54,115 nucleotides of DNA from Deinococcales bacterium (GTDB lineage Bacteria; Deinococcota; Deinococci; Deinococcales; JAAFIG01): assembly GCA_025359505.1 (NCBI GenBank), contig JANYHH010000113.1, positions 1-54,115 on the forward strand, read 5' to 3'. The notes under the pieces are model-generated. The model saw only the letters and a program-made list of their open reading frames with translations, searched no databases and had not been told where the DNA came from. This document shows positions 35,640 through 44,316 of the stretch, piece after piece. The first letter of the stretch is position 1, and each line of letters opens with the position of its first letter. A program made the position numbers and the translations under genes.

Positions 35640-35926
35640 CGTAGGGGCTTGCCACTGCAACATACACTCCGACTTCATCACTGATGCCGTGAGACACGAG
35701 GGTTTGACCGCGCAAGGTCGTGCAAGCGTCGCCACCCTCTTCCGTCGCTAAAGCGCCACCCTCTCCCGGTCACGCCCATGCGTGCAAATCAACACTGTTC
35801 GAGAGAGGGGTTGGGGGAGAGGGTTGTGCGACGCTCGAGATTCGCACAGATGCTGTACAGCACGTGTTCTGAATGAAGTCGGAGTCAATGGGCATGCCTC
35901 GCCCTGACCACCGAGCAGCCCTACGC
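35640..35926. repeat. compound palindromic element of about 285 bases
   Basis: The gap between the Gly-rich gene and the cupin holds a nested structure. GTAGGGGCTTGCCACTGCAA (35641-35660) starts it. ACTCCGACTTCAT (35666-35678) pairs perfectly with ATGAAGTCGGAGT (about 35874-35886). Between them lie CCCTCTCCC-type palindromes (about 35757-35835). The right end reads GCATGCCTCGCCCT...CCCTAC. No open frame of note. It looks like a non-autonomous palindromic element into which, or beside which, other repeats have come to lie. Confidence 0.6.
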
Positions 35927-35976
35927 CAAAAACATCACGAGGCTCGAACCGTGAATTTCCTCGAGCCGTGCTAAAA

Positions 35977-36504
35977 ATGGTCATGCACCCCGAGGTTGAG
36001 CGCCTGATCGCGCATTACCGCCTGACGCCGCTGCCCGTCGAAGGCACATTGTTTGCCAGCACGTATCGCTCGATCGGTGATACTCCCGACGGCGCACCAG
36101 TCGCCACGGCGATGATCGGACTGTACTGCACCGAACCGCACAGCGCCTCGAGTTTTCACCGATTGCCAAGCGACGAAATCTGGCATTTTTACGGCGGCGA
36201 TCCGCTCAGGCTGGTGTTGCTGCACCCCGATGGCTCGAGCGAGGATGTGATTCTGGGAGCGGACTTCGCGGCTGGGCAGCGCGTGCAGTTCGTCGTCCCC
36301 GCGTTGACGTGGCAGGCGGGGCAGGTCTTGGCGGGCGGCGCGTATGCACTCTTTGGTTGCACGATGGCTCCGGGCTTTACCAGCGCGGGTTTCAATGGCG
36401 CGGACACGGCGACTCTGCTCGCGGCGTACCCGACCAGAGCCGCCGATATCCTCGAGTTCGCCGTGCATGGCGAGACGGCGATGCCCGATGGGTTTGCGAC
36501 CTGA
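35977..36504 (+). CDS. cupin-type protein (DUF985 family)
   Basis: 175 residues. The order LIAHYRLTPLPVEGTLFASTYRS, then IGLYCTEPHSASSFHRLPSDEIWHFYGGD (two halves of one barrel), then LFGCTMAPGFTSAGFNGAD matches the DUF985 cupin family. His and Glu residues in SFHRL and DEIWHF are candidate metal ligands. Function unknown; some relatives are annotated as sugar epimerase-like. The start is uncertain among GTG 35968, ATG 35977 and ATG 35983. Confidence 0.8.
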   Translation: MVMHPEVERLIAHYRLTPLPVEGTLFASTYRSIGDTPDGAPVATAMIGLYCTEPHSASSFHRLPSDEIWHFYGGDPLRLVLLHPDGSSEDVILGADFAAGQRVQFVVPALTWQAGQVLAGGAYALFGCTMAPGFTSAGFNGADTATLLAAYPTRAADILEFAVHGETAMPDGFAT

Positions 36505-36551
36505 AGGACTCGAGAAGCCGTAGGGACAAGGCTTGCCTCGTCCCCGACAAG

Positions 36552-36557
36552 TAGAAT
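36552..36557 (+). promoter_or_regulatory. -10 box of argC (leaderless)
   Basis: TAGAAT at 36552-36557 is followed by 6 bases and ATG 36564. A GTAGGGA...GTCCC palindrome of the local repeat family (about 36520-36548) covers the expected -35 position, and no good -35 is seen. Confidence 0.6.
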
Positions 36558-36563
36558 GCGCCT

Positions 36564-37526
36564 ATGGCTAAACCAACGATTTTCATTGATGGCGAGGCGG
36601 GCACGACGGGCTTGCAAATCCGCGCCCGACTCGAGGGACGAGCTGACCTCGAGATTGTCAGCATTGACCCTTTGAGGCGCAAAGACGACGCCGAGCGATC
36701 AAAGCTGCTCAACAGCGTTGACTTGGCAGTGCTGTGCCTGCACGATGATCTGGCACGGGCTGCGGTGGCGATGATCCACAACCCGCAGACTCGGGTGCTG
36801 GACGCCAGCACCGCGCACCGCGTGGTGGCTGGCTGGACGTATGGCTTTCCCGAGTTGACGCCCGATCAAGGTGCGCTGATCCAAGGTTCACACCGCGTCG
36901 CCAATCCGGGCTGCTACGCGCAGAACGCGATTGCGCTGCTGCGCCCACTGGTCGACGCCGGACTGATCCCGAGCGACGCGGCGCTGTCTATTCAAGGCGT
37001 GCAAGGCTACAGTGGCGGTGGGCGGCAACTGATCGACGCCGCCCTAGGTCGCGGCTCGGATCATCACCTGAACGGCGCGTATCGCGGGTACGGGTTGAAC
37101 TTTGAGCACAAGCACCTGCCAGAAATTCGCGCTTACTCGAGGCTGACGAGCGACCCGATTTTCACGCCCGCCGTCGGGCGCTGGTTGCAGGGGATGCTGG
37201 TGCAGATTCCGCTGCACCTGTCCAGCCTGCTGGGCCAACCAAGCGCCACTGATCTGCACGCGGCGCTCGAGGCTCGGTACGCGGGGCAGCGCTTCGTCAA
37301 CGTCCTGCCGCTGATCGAAAACGCAGGTGCGACCACCGTCCTAGACCCAGAAACCCTGAACGGCACGAATCGATTGGAAATCATGGTCTTCAGCAACGCC
37401 AAGAAACAACAGGCGCTGCTGGTGGCGAGGGCCGATAACTTGGGCAAAGGCGCGTCCGGCGCAGCCGCGCAGAACATTGACGCCATGCTCGGACTGAGCG
37501 GCGACTGGGATTACGCGCTGGCCTAA
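36564..37526 (+). CDS. argC: N-acetyl-gamma-glutamyl-phosphate reductase, type 2
   Basis: Third step of arginine synthesis: NADPH reduction of N-acetylglutamyl phosphate to the semialdehyde. 320 residues is the short type 2 form. [17 protein letters not shown] (residues 7-23) is the nucleotide loop; the catalytic Cys is in [14 protein letters not shown] (about 113-126); [13 protein letters not shown] follows. No other arg gene is next to it. The start ATG is fixed by a leaderless -10 box. Confidence 0.93.
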   Translation: MAKPTIFIDGEAGTTGLQIRARLEGRADLEIVSIDPLRRKDDAERSKLLNSVDLAVLCLHDDLARAAVAMIHNPQTRVLDASTAHRVVAGWTYGFPELTPDQGALIQGSHRVANPGCYAQNAIALLRPLVDAGLIPSDAALSIQGVQGYSGGGRQLIDAALGRGSDHHLNGAYRGYGLNFEHKHLPEIRAYSRLTSDPIFTPAVGRWLQGMLVQIPLHLSSLLGQPSATDLHAALEARYAGQRFVNVLPLIENAGATTVLDPETLNGTNRLEIMVFSNAKKQQALLVARADNLGKGASGAAAQNIDAMLGLSGDWDYALA

Positions 37527-37616
37527 CAACGCGCTCGAGACGGGAGGTTCTCGAGCGCGAAGTGGGGAGGGGCTTATTCGCATCCCCAAGATCAGTGTAT
37601 GAATACCAAAGGCAGT

Positions 37617-38261
37617 TCAATGTGCATTTCCGACGGCGCTTCCCAGCATCGGCACGTCCAAGCCTCGCGCCTCGAGCTGCCCGCAGATCCAGCCTAGCGC
37701 GTAACGATCAACGATGAAATCTAGTTCGTCACCCGGTACAGTAATCACGGGCGACAACGTGTAACCCTGCATGAACTGCTCGTACAAGGCGTTCAAGCGC
37801 AGCAGGTACTCATCAGGGATACTCTGCTCGTAATCACGTCCGCGCCTCGAGATACGTTTTTTCAGCGTGGCTAAGCTGCATTTGATGTAGACCGTCAGCG
37901 TCGGCACGTTCAGCGCAGGGGAGATGCCCTCGTACAAATTGCGGTAGGTGCGCCAATCGCGGTCATCCATGAAACCGCCATTGTGCAGGTTCTGCGCGAA
38001 AATCGCGGCGTCCTCAAAGACCGTGCGATCCTGAATCACGCGCCCACCCGTGTTGACTTCTCTTAAGTGCTGCTCCAAGCGCTTACCCAAAAAGAAGACT
38101 TGGCTCTGAAACGCGTAGCGCCCCATGTCGCGGTAGAAATCCTCCAAGTACGGGTTTTCACTGACCGCCTCGAAGACGGGTTGCAACGAGTAACGCTCTG
38201 CGAGCAGCGTCGTCAGACTGGATTTCCCAGAACCAATGTTTCCAGCAATCGCTATGTACAA
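37617..38261 (-). CDS. deoxynucleoside kinase (dGK/dAK type)
   Basis: Phosphorylates deoxypurine nucleosides for salvage. 214 residues with the P-loop GNIGSGKSS (7-15), the substrate-site EAVSENPYLEDFY (about 31-43), the DRT motif VIQDRTVFED and the lid ISRRGRDYE. I place the start at TTG 38261 (reading MYIAIAGNIG) because GAGGAG lies 6 bases upstream and other family members start there. The ATG at 38297 would add 12 residues that contain the Shine-Dalgarno. It lies 63 bases downstream of alaS on the same strand. Confidence 0.88.
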   Translation of the reverse strand: MYIAIAGNIGSGKSSLTTLLAERYSLQPVFEAVSENPYLEDFYRDMGRYAFQSQVFFLGKRLEQHLREVNTGGRVIQDRTVFEDAAIFAQNLHNGGFMDDRDWRTYRNLYEGISPALNVPTLTVYIKCSLATLKKRISRRGRDYEQSIPDEYLLRLNALYEQFMQGYTLSPVITVPGDELDFIVDRYALGWICGQLEARGLDVPMLGSAVGNAH

Positions 38262-38324
38262 AGGCAACTCCTCAAAAGTATCTCGAGCCTGCAACACTCG
38301 GTCTCGAGCGAAGCCAAACCGTGT

Positions 38325-41294
38325 TTAGAACGCGCCCTCGAGCGCTGCGAGGGCCGCGTCTGTATCTTTGACGCCCGCCTGCGCCATGTCGGGCCGCCCG
38401 CCGCCCTTGCCGCCCCCAGCCGCCGCGAGCTTGCCGATGAGTTGCCCCGCGTGCGCCCCCCTTGCCACGGCATCTTTACTGACCTTGACCGCCAGCCCGC
38501 CATCCGAAGCGACGACGACGATATCGGCTTTGCTTTTCTCCAGTAGATCATCCGCCGCACCGCGCAGCTCGTTACCGCTGACGCCAGTCAAACTGAGCCG
38601 CGCAATTTTAAACCCGCCCAGCTCGAGGTTATCCACGCTAGAGCCGCTGCCCGTTTGGGCTTGCATCAGCTTGGTTTTCAGCGCTGCGATTTCCTTGTCT
38701 TTGGCTTTGAACTCGTCCTGTAATTTCTCCAAACGTTCAGTCAGCATCTCGGTCGTTGTACCGAGCGCCCGTGCCGCCGCGCCTGTGCGCTCGAGCGTGT
38801 CGCGCACGAAGGCGGTCGCCGCCTCGCCCGTCAGCGCCTCGAGCCGCCGCACGCCCGCCGCGACGCCCTCCTCACTGGTAATCACGAAGCTGCCGATGCT
38901 GCCCGTGCTGGGGACGTGCGTACCGCCGCACAACTCCATGCTGCTGACCTCGGTCGCACCCGTCATCAACCCGCCTTGCACGCGCTCCAGAATCCCGACG
39001 CTCGAGACGCTGCCTTCGACGCTGACGACGCGCACGGTATCGCCGTATTTCTCGCCGAACAGCGCCATCGCACCAGTTTTGCGGGCTTCCTCGAGCGGCA
39101 TGAGTTCCGCCGTGACCGCGTAATCGGCTTGCACCCAGCGGTTGACGAGCTGCTCCACCTGCCGAATCTCGAGCGGCGTCAAAGCGCTGTTGTGCGTGAA
39201 ATCGAAGCGCAAGCGATCCGCGCTGACCAAGCTGCCTTTTTGCTGCACGTGATTCCCGAGCGTCGCCCGCAGTCCAGCTTGCAAGAGATGCGTCGCCGTG
39301 TGGTGCTTCTCAGTCGCCGCTCGCACGGCAACTTCCACCAGCGCCTCGAGACTCGAGTTGGATTGCAACGTGCCGCGCAGGATTTTCGCACTGTGTACAA
39401 AAACGCCCTGTGCGTTCTTCTGCGTGCCAGTCACGACCGCCGCGCCGCCGTTCCACTCGAGCCGCCCGGTATCGCCGACCTGCCCGCCGCCCTCGGCGTA
39501 GAACGGCGTTGCGTCCAGCACGATCTCCACGGATTCGCCCTCGGACACCGCGTCCACTCGAGCGCCGTCTTTGACGAGTGCGACGACACTGCTGTTGGAC
39601 AGATGCGAGTCGTACCCGACGAACTCCGTCGCCTCCAGCCCCTCGAGCGCGTCCGCACCGCCGCCGAACACGCCGTCTTTCTTGCCGTACTTGCTGCCCG
39701 CTCGAGCCAAAGCTTGGGCTTCTTTCAATGCGAGGTTATATCCGTCTTCATCAACGGCGACACCATACTCTTCAGCGATTTCTCGAGTCAGGTCAAGCGG
39801 AAAGCCAAAGGTGTCGTACAAGGTAAAAACTTCCGTGCCAGATAAAAAAACTTTATCGGGTGTTCTGTCCGTATCTACAACGCGCTGAACTTTTTTCAGG
39901 GTTTTCGCTAGACCAGAATCTGCAAAGAATTTATCTGCATAAAAGGACAGATTTAAACCAACGTCAATACCTTGAGACCAGTCAAAGCTTCCTGCGCTGT
40001 ACTTAAATTTCAAAACGTCAGCAGTACGCTTCTCCAAAGTGACTTCGTTATTACCTTCAGAATTAATAAAAGCACTCGCACCGGATTTGAATACCTCATA
40101 GTCTAGTTTTTTCAGCACATCCTCGAGCCGTTCGATGCCGTTCTCGAGGGTGCGTAGGAAGCGCTCCTCTTCTTGCTGTATCTGCTTAGCGACGCTCTCT
40201 TCAGCCGCGACCATCTCTGGGTACGCTTGCCCGAGCGTCTGCGCGACGATTGGCACGAGCTTGTACAGCGTCGGTTCTTTCATGCCCAGCAAATACGCGT
40301 GTCTCGAGGCGCGGCGCATGACTTTTCTGACGACGTATTCGCGCTCACTCGTGCCGAAGCTCACGCCGTCCGCGAGGGTCATGCTGACCATGCGGATGTG
40401 TTCGGCGATCACGCGATGTGACAGGCTTTTCATGCCTTCGTAGGGCTTGCCGCTTAGCTCCACAACGGCTTGAATCAGCGGTTTGAAATCGTCGGTATCG
40501 AACAAATCCGACACGCCCTGCGAGATAAACGCGGCGCGAATCATCCCTAGTCCCGTATCAATGTTCTTGCGCCCCAAATCCTCGAGTTCGCCCTTGCCGT
40601 CAGCGCCATCGGTGCGGTTGTAGCCGGGGAAGACGAGGTTCCAAAACTCGAGGAAGCGATCCGATTCTGGGTTGCTGGCGTAATCCTGCCACGTGTCTGC
40701 TCCAAACGCCTCGCCTCGGTCGTAGAAGATTTCAGAGCACGGCCCGCACGGGCCGTTGGGGCCTTTGAGCGGCGCGTTCTGCGGCCAGAAGTTCTCGTCG
40801 GCGTCAAAGCGATTGACACGACTCGCCTCGAGACCGACGTTTTGCGTCCAGTACGTGAAGGCTTCCTCGTCGTCTTTGTAGATCGTTACGTAAATTCGGC
40901 TTGGATCGTAGCCGAGCCATTCTGGGCTGGTGATGAACTCCCACGCCCATTCGATGGCTTCCTTTTTGAAGTAACTGTCGAGACTGAAATTGCCAAGCAT
41001 TTCAAACAAGCTGCAATGTCTCGAGGTGCGCCCGACGTTTTCGATGTCCGTGAGGCGGATGCACTTTTGAGCCGTGGTCACGCGTTTGTGTTCGCCTTCG
41101 TGTCCGGGGAAGTTGGCGGGTGCGCCGACGAACTGCGGTTTGAATTGCACCATGCCCGCGATACTGAACATCAATGTCGGATCGCCGTACACGGGAATCG
41201 GGTGCGATGGGAAGCGCAGATGCCCTTTTGATTCAAAGAACTTCAGGAACATCTCGCGGATTTGGTTGGTGCTTAAGTATCTTGGCTCGAGCAT
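38325..41294 (-). CDS. alaS: alanyl-tRNA synthetase with an unusual insertion
   Basis: Charges tRNA-Ala and edits mischarged Ser/Gly. 989 residues against about 870-890 in most bacteria. Catalytic domain about 1-360 (MFLKFFESKGHLRFPSHPI; NVGRTSRHCSLFEMLGNFS), editing domain with HHTATHLL and CGGTHVPSTG, then a C-Ala domain with GGGKGGGRPDMAQAG. The extra length lies mainly at residues about 397-482 (39850-40105), an AT-rich segment with no counterpart between LEDVLKKL and LSGTEVFTLYDTFGFP. ATG 41294 is leaderless: TATACT (41307-41302) and 7 bases. The longer frame opening at 41327 is not preferred. Confidence 0.95.
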   Translation of the reverse strand: MLEPRYLSTNQIREMFLKFFESKGHLRFPSHPIPVYGDPTLMFSIAGMVQFKPQFVGAPANFPGHEGEHKRVTTAQKCIRLTDIENVGRTSRHCSLFEMLGNFSLDSYFKKEAIEWAWEFITSPEWLGYDPSRIYVTIYKDDEEAFTYWTQNVGLEASRVNRFDADENFWPQNAPLKGPNGPCGPCSEIFYDRGEAFGADTWQDYASNPESDRFLEFWNLVFPGYNRTDGADGKGELEDLGRKNIDTGLGMIRAAFISQGVSDLFDTDDFKPLIQAVVELSGKPYEGMKSLSHRVIAEHIRMVSMTLADGVSFGTSEREYVVRKVMRRASRHAYLLGMKEPTLYKLVPIVAQTLGQAYPEMVAAEESVAKQIQQEEERFLRTLENGIERLEDVLKKLDYEVFKSGASAFINSEGNNEVTLEKRTADVLKFKYSAGSFDWSQGIDVGLNLSFYADKFFADSGLAKTLKKVQRVVDTDRTPDKVFLSGTEVFTLYDTFGFPLDLTREIAEEYGVAVDEDGYNLALKEAQALARAGSKYGKKDGVFGGGADALEGLEATEFVGYDSHLSNSSVVALVKDGARVDAVSEGESVEIVLDATPFYAEGGGQVGDTGRLEWNGGAAVVTGTQKNAQGVFVHSAKILRGTLQSNSSLEALVEVAVRAATEKHHTATHLLQAGLRATLGNHVQQKGSLVSADRLRFDFTHNSALTPLEIRQVEQLVNRWVQADYAVTAELMPLEEARKTGAMALFGEKYGDTVRVVSVEGSVSSVGILERVQGGLMTGATEVSSMELCGGTHVPSTGSIGSFVITSEEGVAAGVRRLEALTGEAATAFVRDTLERTGAAARALGTTTEMLTERLEKLQDEFKAKDKEIAALKTKLMQAQTGSGSSVDNLELGGFKIARLSLTGVSGNELRGAADDLLEKSKADIVVVASDGGLAVKVSKDAVARGAHAGQLIGKLAAAGGGKGGGRPDMAQAGVKDTDAALAALEGAF

Positions 41295-41323
41295 AACGCG
41301 CAGTATACGAGAGCAGGCGAAGG

Positions 41324-41435
41324 GCAAAAGGCGAAGGGAAGTGCCGTGAGTGGTACGAAGCTGGCTCGGGCGGTGCGGTTCCCACAGGGGTCGTCTCGAG
41401 GACGTTGATTTTTACTTTCGCCCTTCGCCTTTTGC
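41324..41435. repeat. 15-base inverted repeat upstream of alaS
   Basis: GCAAAAGGCGAAGGG (41324-41338) and its exact complement (41421-41435) are 82 bases apart, in the gap between the divergent alaS and UbiA genes. The left arm lies just upstream of the alaS -10 box. It could be a small mobile element or a regulatory fold. The neighbouring GGCGAAGGGC repetition is slipped and simple. Confidence 0.6.
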
Positions 41436-41509
41436 TAATGTTCAACATGGGTAGCGTAACGTGATCCGAACCAGTATTCTGGTACGTATTCCAAATAGGA
41501 GCGTGTATT

Positions 41510-42430
41510 TTGATTGCAGCGGCTGAATCCAGTGGCGGTTTGATGTCGAAACTCACGGGGTTGTGGCGGTTGTCGCGCTTCAAGGATTACGCTGGATCGG
41601 TGATCTTCACGACGGGTCTGGGCATCGCGGCGGCGGGCGGCGTGTGGTCATGGAAGCTGCTGCTGGTGCTGGCGGCTAACCTGCTGGCCGTCGGATTCGC
41701 GTTCATGTACAACGACTTGGAGGACGCGCCAGACGATGCGCTGGACGCCAAGAAAATCAAGCGCAATCCCGTGAGTGCTGGCATGATCTCGAGCCGCGAG
41801 GCGGGTCTGGCGTCTTGGCTGGTGGCGGGGCTGGCGATGGCGTTGTTCGTGCCGCTCGGGTTGACGGTCACGCTGTTGGGCGGCTTGTGCATCGCGCTGG
41901 GATTTCTCTACTCGTACCGACCGTGGCGCTTGAAGGGGATTGCGGTGATCGATGTCGTGTCGCACGCCTTGATGCTCTCGAGCCTGCAACTGATGTGTGG
42001 GTATTTCGCGTTTGCCGATACGCTCAACACGGCGTACATCGCGCCGCTGCTTTCTATGACAGCCGCCAGTGCCTACGGTCAGCTCTTCAACCAAGTGCGC
42101 GACTTTGAGGTTGACCGCGAGGCGGGCTTACGCAACACGGCTGCGCTGCTCGGTAAACCTCGAGTCCAATTCTTGATGCAGTCGCTGTTGACGCTGGCGA
42201 TTGCGGCGGGCGTCTGGGCATTGCTGATTCAGCGCATGGCTCCGTGGTGGGTCTTCGCATTCGGCGTCGCATTGCTGTTCGTGATGGTCATTCCGGGCGT
42301 GGTGCGCGGCGTACTCAAGGGTAATTTGCAGCAAGCGCACGCGCCAGTGATCTACGCGTTGCCGTATACGGGCACGGGGATGATGGTCGCGTGGTTCATC
42401 GTGCCGTGGCTGATCCCAGCATTGCGCTGA
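41510..42430 (+). CDS. UbiA-family prenyltransferase
   Basis: Intramembrane enzyme that attaches a prenyl chain to a ring or lipid acceptor. 306 residues with about nine helices. The two aspartate-rich sites are NDLEDAPDDALDAKKIKRNP (about 68-87) and the later QVRDFEVDREAGLRNTAAL (about 196-214). Start TTG 41510 is chosen because AGGAG lies 8 bases upstream; ATG at codon 12 is the alternative. Upstream, ACCAG-TATT-CTGGT is a perfect small dyad near a TATTCT box and may be an operator. Which product it makes (quinone, carotenoid or lipid) is not decided. Confidence 0.87.
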   Translation: MIAAAESSGGLMSKLTGLWRLSRFKDYAGSVIFTTGLGIAAAGGVWSWKLLLVLAANLLAVGFAFMYNDLEDAPDDALDAKKIKRNPVSAGMISSREAGLASWLVAGLAMALFVPLGLTVTLLGGLCIALGFLYSYRPWRLKGIAVIDVVSHALMLSSLQLMCGYFAFADTLNTAYIAPLLSMTAASAYGQLFNQVRDFEVDREAGLRNTAALLGKPRVQFLMQSLLTLAIAAGVWALLIQRMAPWWVFAFGVALLFVMVIPGVVRGVLKGNLQQAHAPVIYALPYTGTGMMVAWFIVPWLIPALR

Positions 42431-42645
42431 GGTGATAGCTCGAGCCTCGAGATGCTTGTATCTGTTCGCCTCTCCCTCAGTGGGACAGGCCGCCGCGCAG
42501 GCGGCGGTTGAGGGGGGCGAGCGCAGCGAGTTGCACTTGACGTTTAAAGGTCAATGGCACTTCGCTTGCGTTCAGCTTCCCTCTCCCGCCAGCAGGAGAG
42601 GGAGAAACCAAACAAATTCGCGCTCGAGGTTGACTGCTCGAGGTG
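42431..42645. repeat. intergenic CCCTCTCCC-type repeats
   Basis: Contains GCCGCC-GCGCAG-GCGGC-type and CCCTCTCCCGCCAGCAGGAGAGGG palindromes, and a short GACGTTTAAAGGTC-like dyad, between the convergent UbiA and EamA genes. No gene seen. It may serve as a bidirectional end of transcription, but no T-run follows the stems. Confidence 0.5.
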
Positions 42646-43596
42646 CTAGCTCGAGCTGATTGCTACGCGGCGATTGGCGAGGTACACGCCCGCGAGGATC
42701 ACTGCGGCGGCGATGATTTTTAGTGGCGTCAGCCTTTCATTCAGAACCAATGCCGCAAGCGCCAGTCCGACGATCGGGGTGATGTTCAGCAACACGCTGA
42801 CCTTAGCCGCCCCCAAACGCTGCGTACCGCTGAACCAGCCGATGAAGCCGATCACCTGCGCGACCAGTGCGCTGACCACCACCCAGAACCAAGCTGATCC
42901 GCTGATTTGCGCGACATCGGGTTGCGACCACGCGCCCGCGCTGAGCAGCAGGTACGGCAAGCCACCGAGCGCAAAGGAATACGCGGTGAACTCGAGCGGC
43001 GAGAGGTATTTGAACAGTGACTTTGAGGTGATCGTGTAGACCGACCACGCGAAGTTGGCGATCAGCAGCAGTGCCACGCCGAGCGGGGCGACCTTCGCCA
43101 CAGTGATGCTCTGCCAGCTCAGCAGCGCCACGCCGAGGATCGTCACGGGAATGCCGATCAGTTGCCAGCGGTTCAGGCGCTCGCCCGTGCGCCCGGCGCT
43201 CAAGTTGTACTGCGTCGCGCCGATCAGACCGATCCAGACCGGATTGGTTGATGAAATCAGTGCAGTTAGACTGGCGCTGGATAATTTGATGCCGCTAGCG
43301 AACAGGTACTGGTAGAAGCTCGTGCCGATTGCACCGACAATAAAGATTTGAAACCAGACTTGGGCGGGCAGCTTGGGGATGCCTTTGCCGCGCCGCACGA
43401 CGCCGATAATCAGCAGAAAACTGAGCGTCGCAATCAACAATCTCGAGGCGTTGAGGATTGGGAGCGGCATCGCGCCGGTCAGGTATTTGAGCATCACCGC
43501 GTTCGCGCCCCACGCGGTCACGGCCGCCAGTCCGCCGACGTAGCCAGCCGTCTCAAGAGAAGGGCGTGCTGGGTTGCGGGTCACTTCGGCGCTCAC
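42646..43596 (-). CDS. EamA/DMT-family transporter
   Basis: 316 residues, ten membrane helices as two EamA repeats (about 17-145 and 165-305). Typical stretches are AVTAWGANAVMLKYLTG near the start, ALISSTNPVWIGLIGA at the end of the first repeat, and PIVGLALAALVLNERLTPLK in the second. The family exports metabolites or drugs. The start is GTG 43596, 7 bases after the -10 box TAGACT (43609-43604), which overlaps the TetR stop. The frame continues upstream into the TetR gene but that part is not homologous. Confidence 0.87.
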   Translation of the reverse strand: MSAEVTRNPARPSLETAGYVGGLAAVTAWGANAVMLKYLTGAMPLPILNASRLLIATLSFLLIIGVVRRGKGIPKLPAQVWFQIFIVGAIGTSFYQYLFASGIKLSSASLTALISSTNPVWIGLIGATQYNLSAGRTGERLNRWQLIGIPVTILGVALLSWQSITVAKVAPLGVALLLIANFAWSVYTITSKSLFKYLSPLEFTAYSFALGGLPYLLLSAGAWSQPDVAQISGSAWFWVVVSALVAQVIGFIGWFSGTQRLGAAKVSVLLNITPIVGLALAALVLNERLTPLKIIAAAVILAGVYLANRRVAISSS

Positions 43597-43606
43597 GGAG
43601 CCGAGT

Positions 43607-44191
43607 CTACGCGGCTGGGCTGTTTGTTGCCTTGGTCTGCGCGGCAATTAGCGCCCGAGCGGTCGCGCCTGCTCTCGAGCCGTGGTTGCCACCGCCGAAG
43701 ACGCGGGCGGCGCTCCACGCGCCGTCCATCGCGAGCATCAAATCCTGCGCCAGTCCAAGTGGGTCGGCGGCGTGTGCGGCGCGGCTGAGTTGCGTCAGAC
43801 GCTCGAGGACTTGCTGTTTGTGTAGCAACGCAATCGCGTGTCCGGGGTGATCGAAGTCTGGGAATTCGGCGGCCGCGTGCGTGAACGAGCAGCCCAGACA
43901 GGCGGGGCTGCTGCTGAGCTTGGCTACACCGTCAAAAATTGCCTCGAGTTGCGTCTTTGGGTCGTCATGGGCGCTGGTGATGCCATCGATCCAGCGCCAG
44001 AAGCCCGCGTTGGTCTGCTCCAAATACGCAGCGATCAGGGCGTCTTTGCTTGGGAAGTGTTTGTAGAGCGTCATTTTGGCGATGCCGGATTCGCGGATGA
44101 TCGTGTCGATGCCGACGGCGCGATAACCGTGTTTTGAAAACAGCGCCGCTGCGGTTTGTAGGATGCGCTCGCGGGGAGCGGGTTGAGTCAC
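43607..44191 (-). CDS. TetR/AcrR-family repressor
   Basis: 194 residues. N-terminal helix-turn-helix RERILQTAAALFSKHGYRAV, GIDTIIRESGIAKMTLYKHF (about 7-46), then an all-helical ligand domain with two cysteines in PACLGCSF. Start GTG 44191 is leaderless (TACGCT and 7 bases). The divergent gap to the reductase gene holds a perfect 7+7 palindrome, its probable operator. The downstream EamA transporter and the divergent reductase are the likely regulated genes. Confidence 0.88.
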   Translation of the reverse strand: MTQPAPRERILQTAAALFSKHGYRAVGIDTIIRESGIAKMTLYKHFPSKDALIAAYLEQTNAGFWRWIDGITSAHDDPKTQLEAIFDGVAKLSSSPACLGCSFTHAAAEFPDFDHPGHAIALLHKQQVLERLTQLSRAAHAADPLGLAQDLMLAMDGAWSAARVFGGGNHGSRAGATARALIAAQTKATNSPAA

Positions 44192-44240
44192 ATTACGTAG
44201 CGTACCAGTGCGCGTGCATCACCTCGAGTATCAAAAAATA

Positions 44241-44256
44241 TAGACAGGTCTGTCTA
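44241..44256. promoter_or_regulatory. TetR operator palindrome TAGACAG-GT-CTGTCTA
   Basis: Perfect 7-base arms around GT, midway between the TetR gene and the reductase gene. It overlaps the -35 region of the plus-strand promoter, whose -10 box is TATGCT at 44266-44271. TAGAC...GTCTA is a half-site style used by several TetR repressors, NemR among them. Confidence 0.8.
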
Positions 44257-44316
44257 GTAGCGACGTATGCTTTGCCCCGTTAGCGCTCGAGAGACTCGAG
44301 GCTACAGGGGGACATT

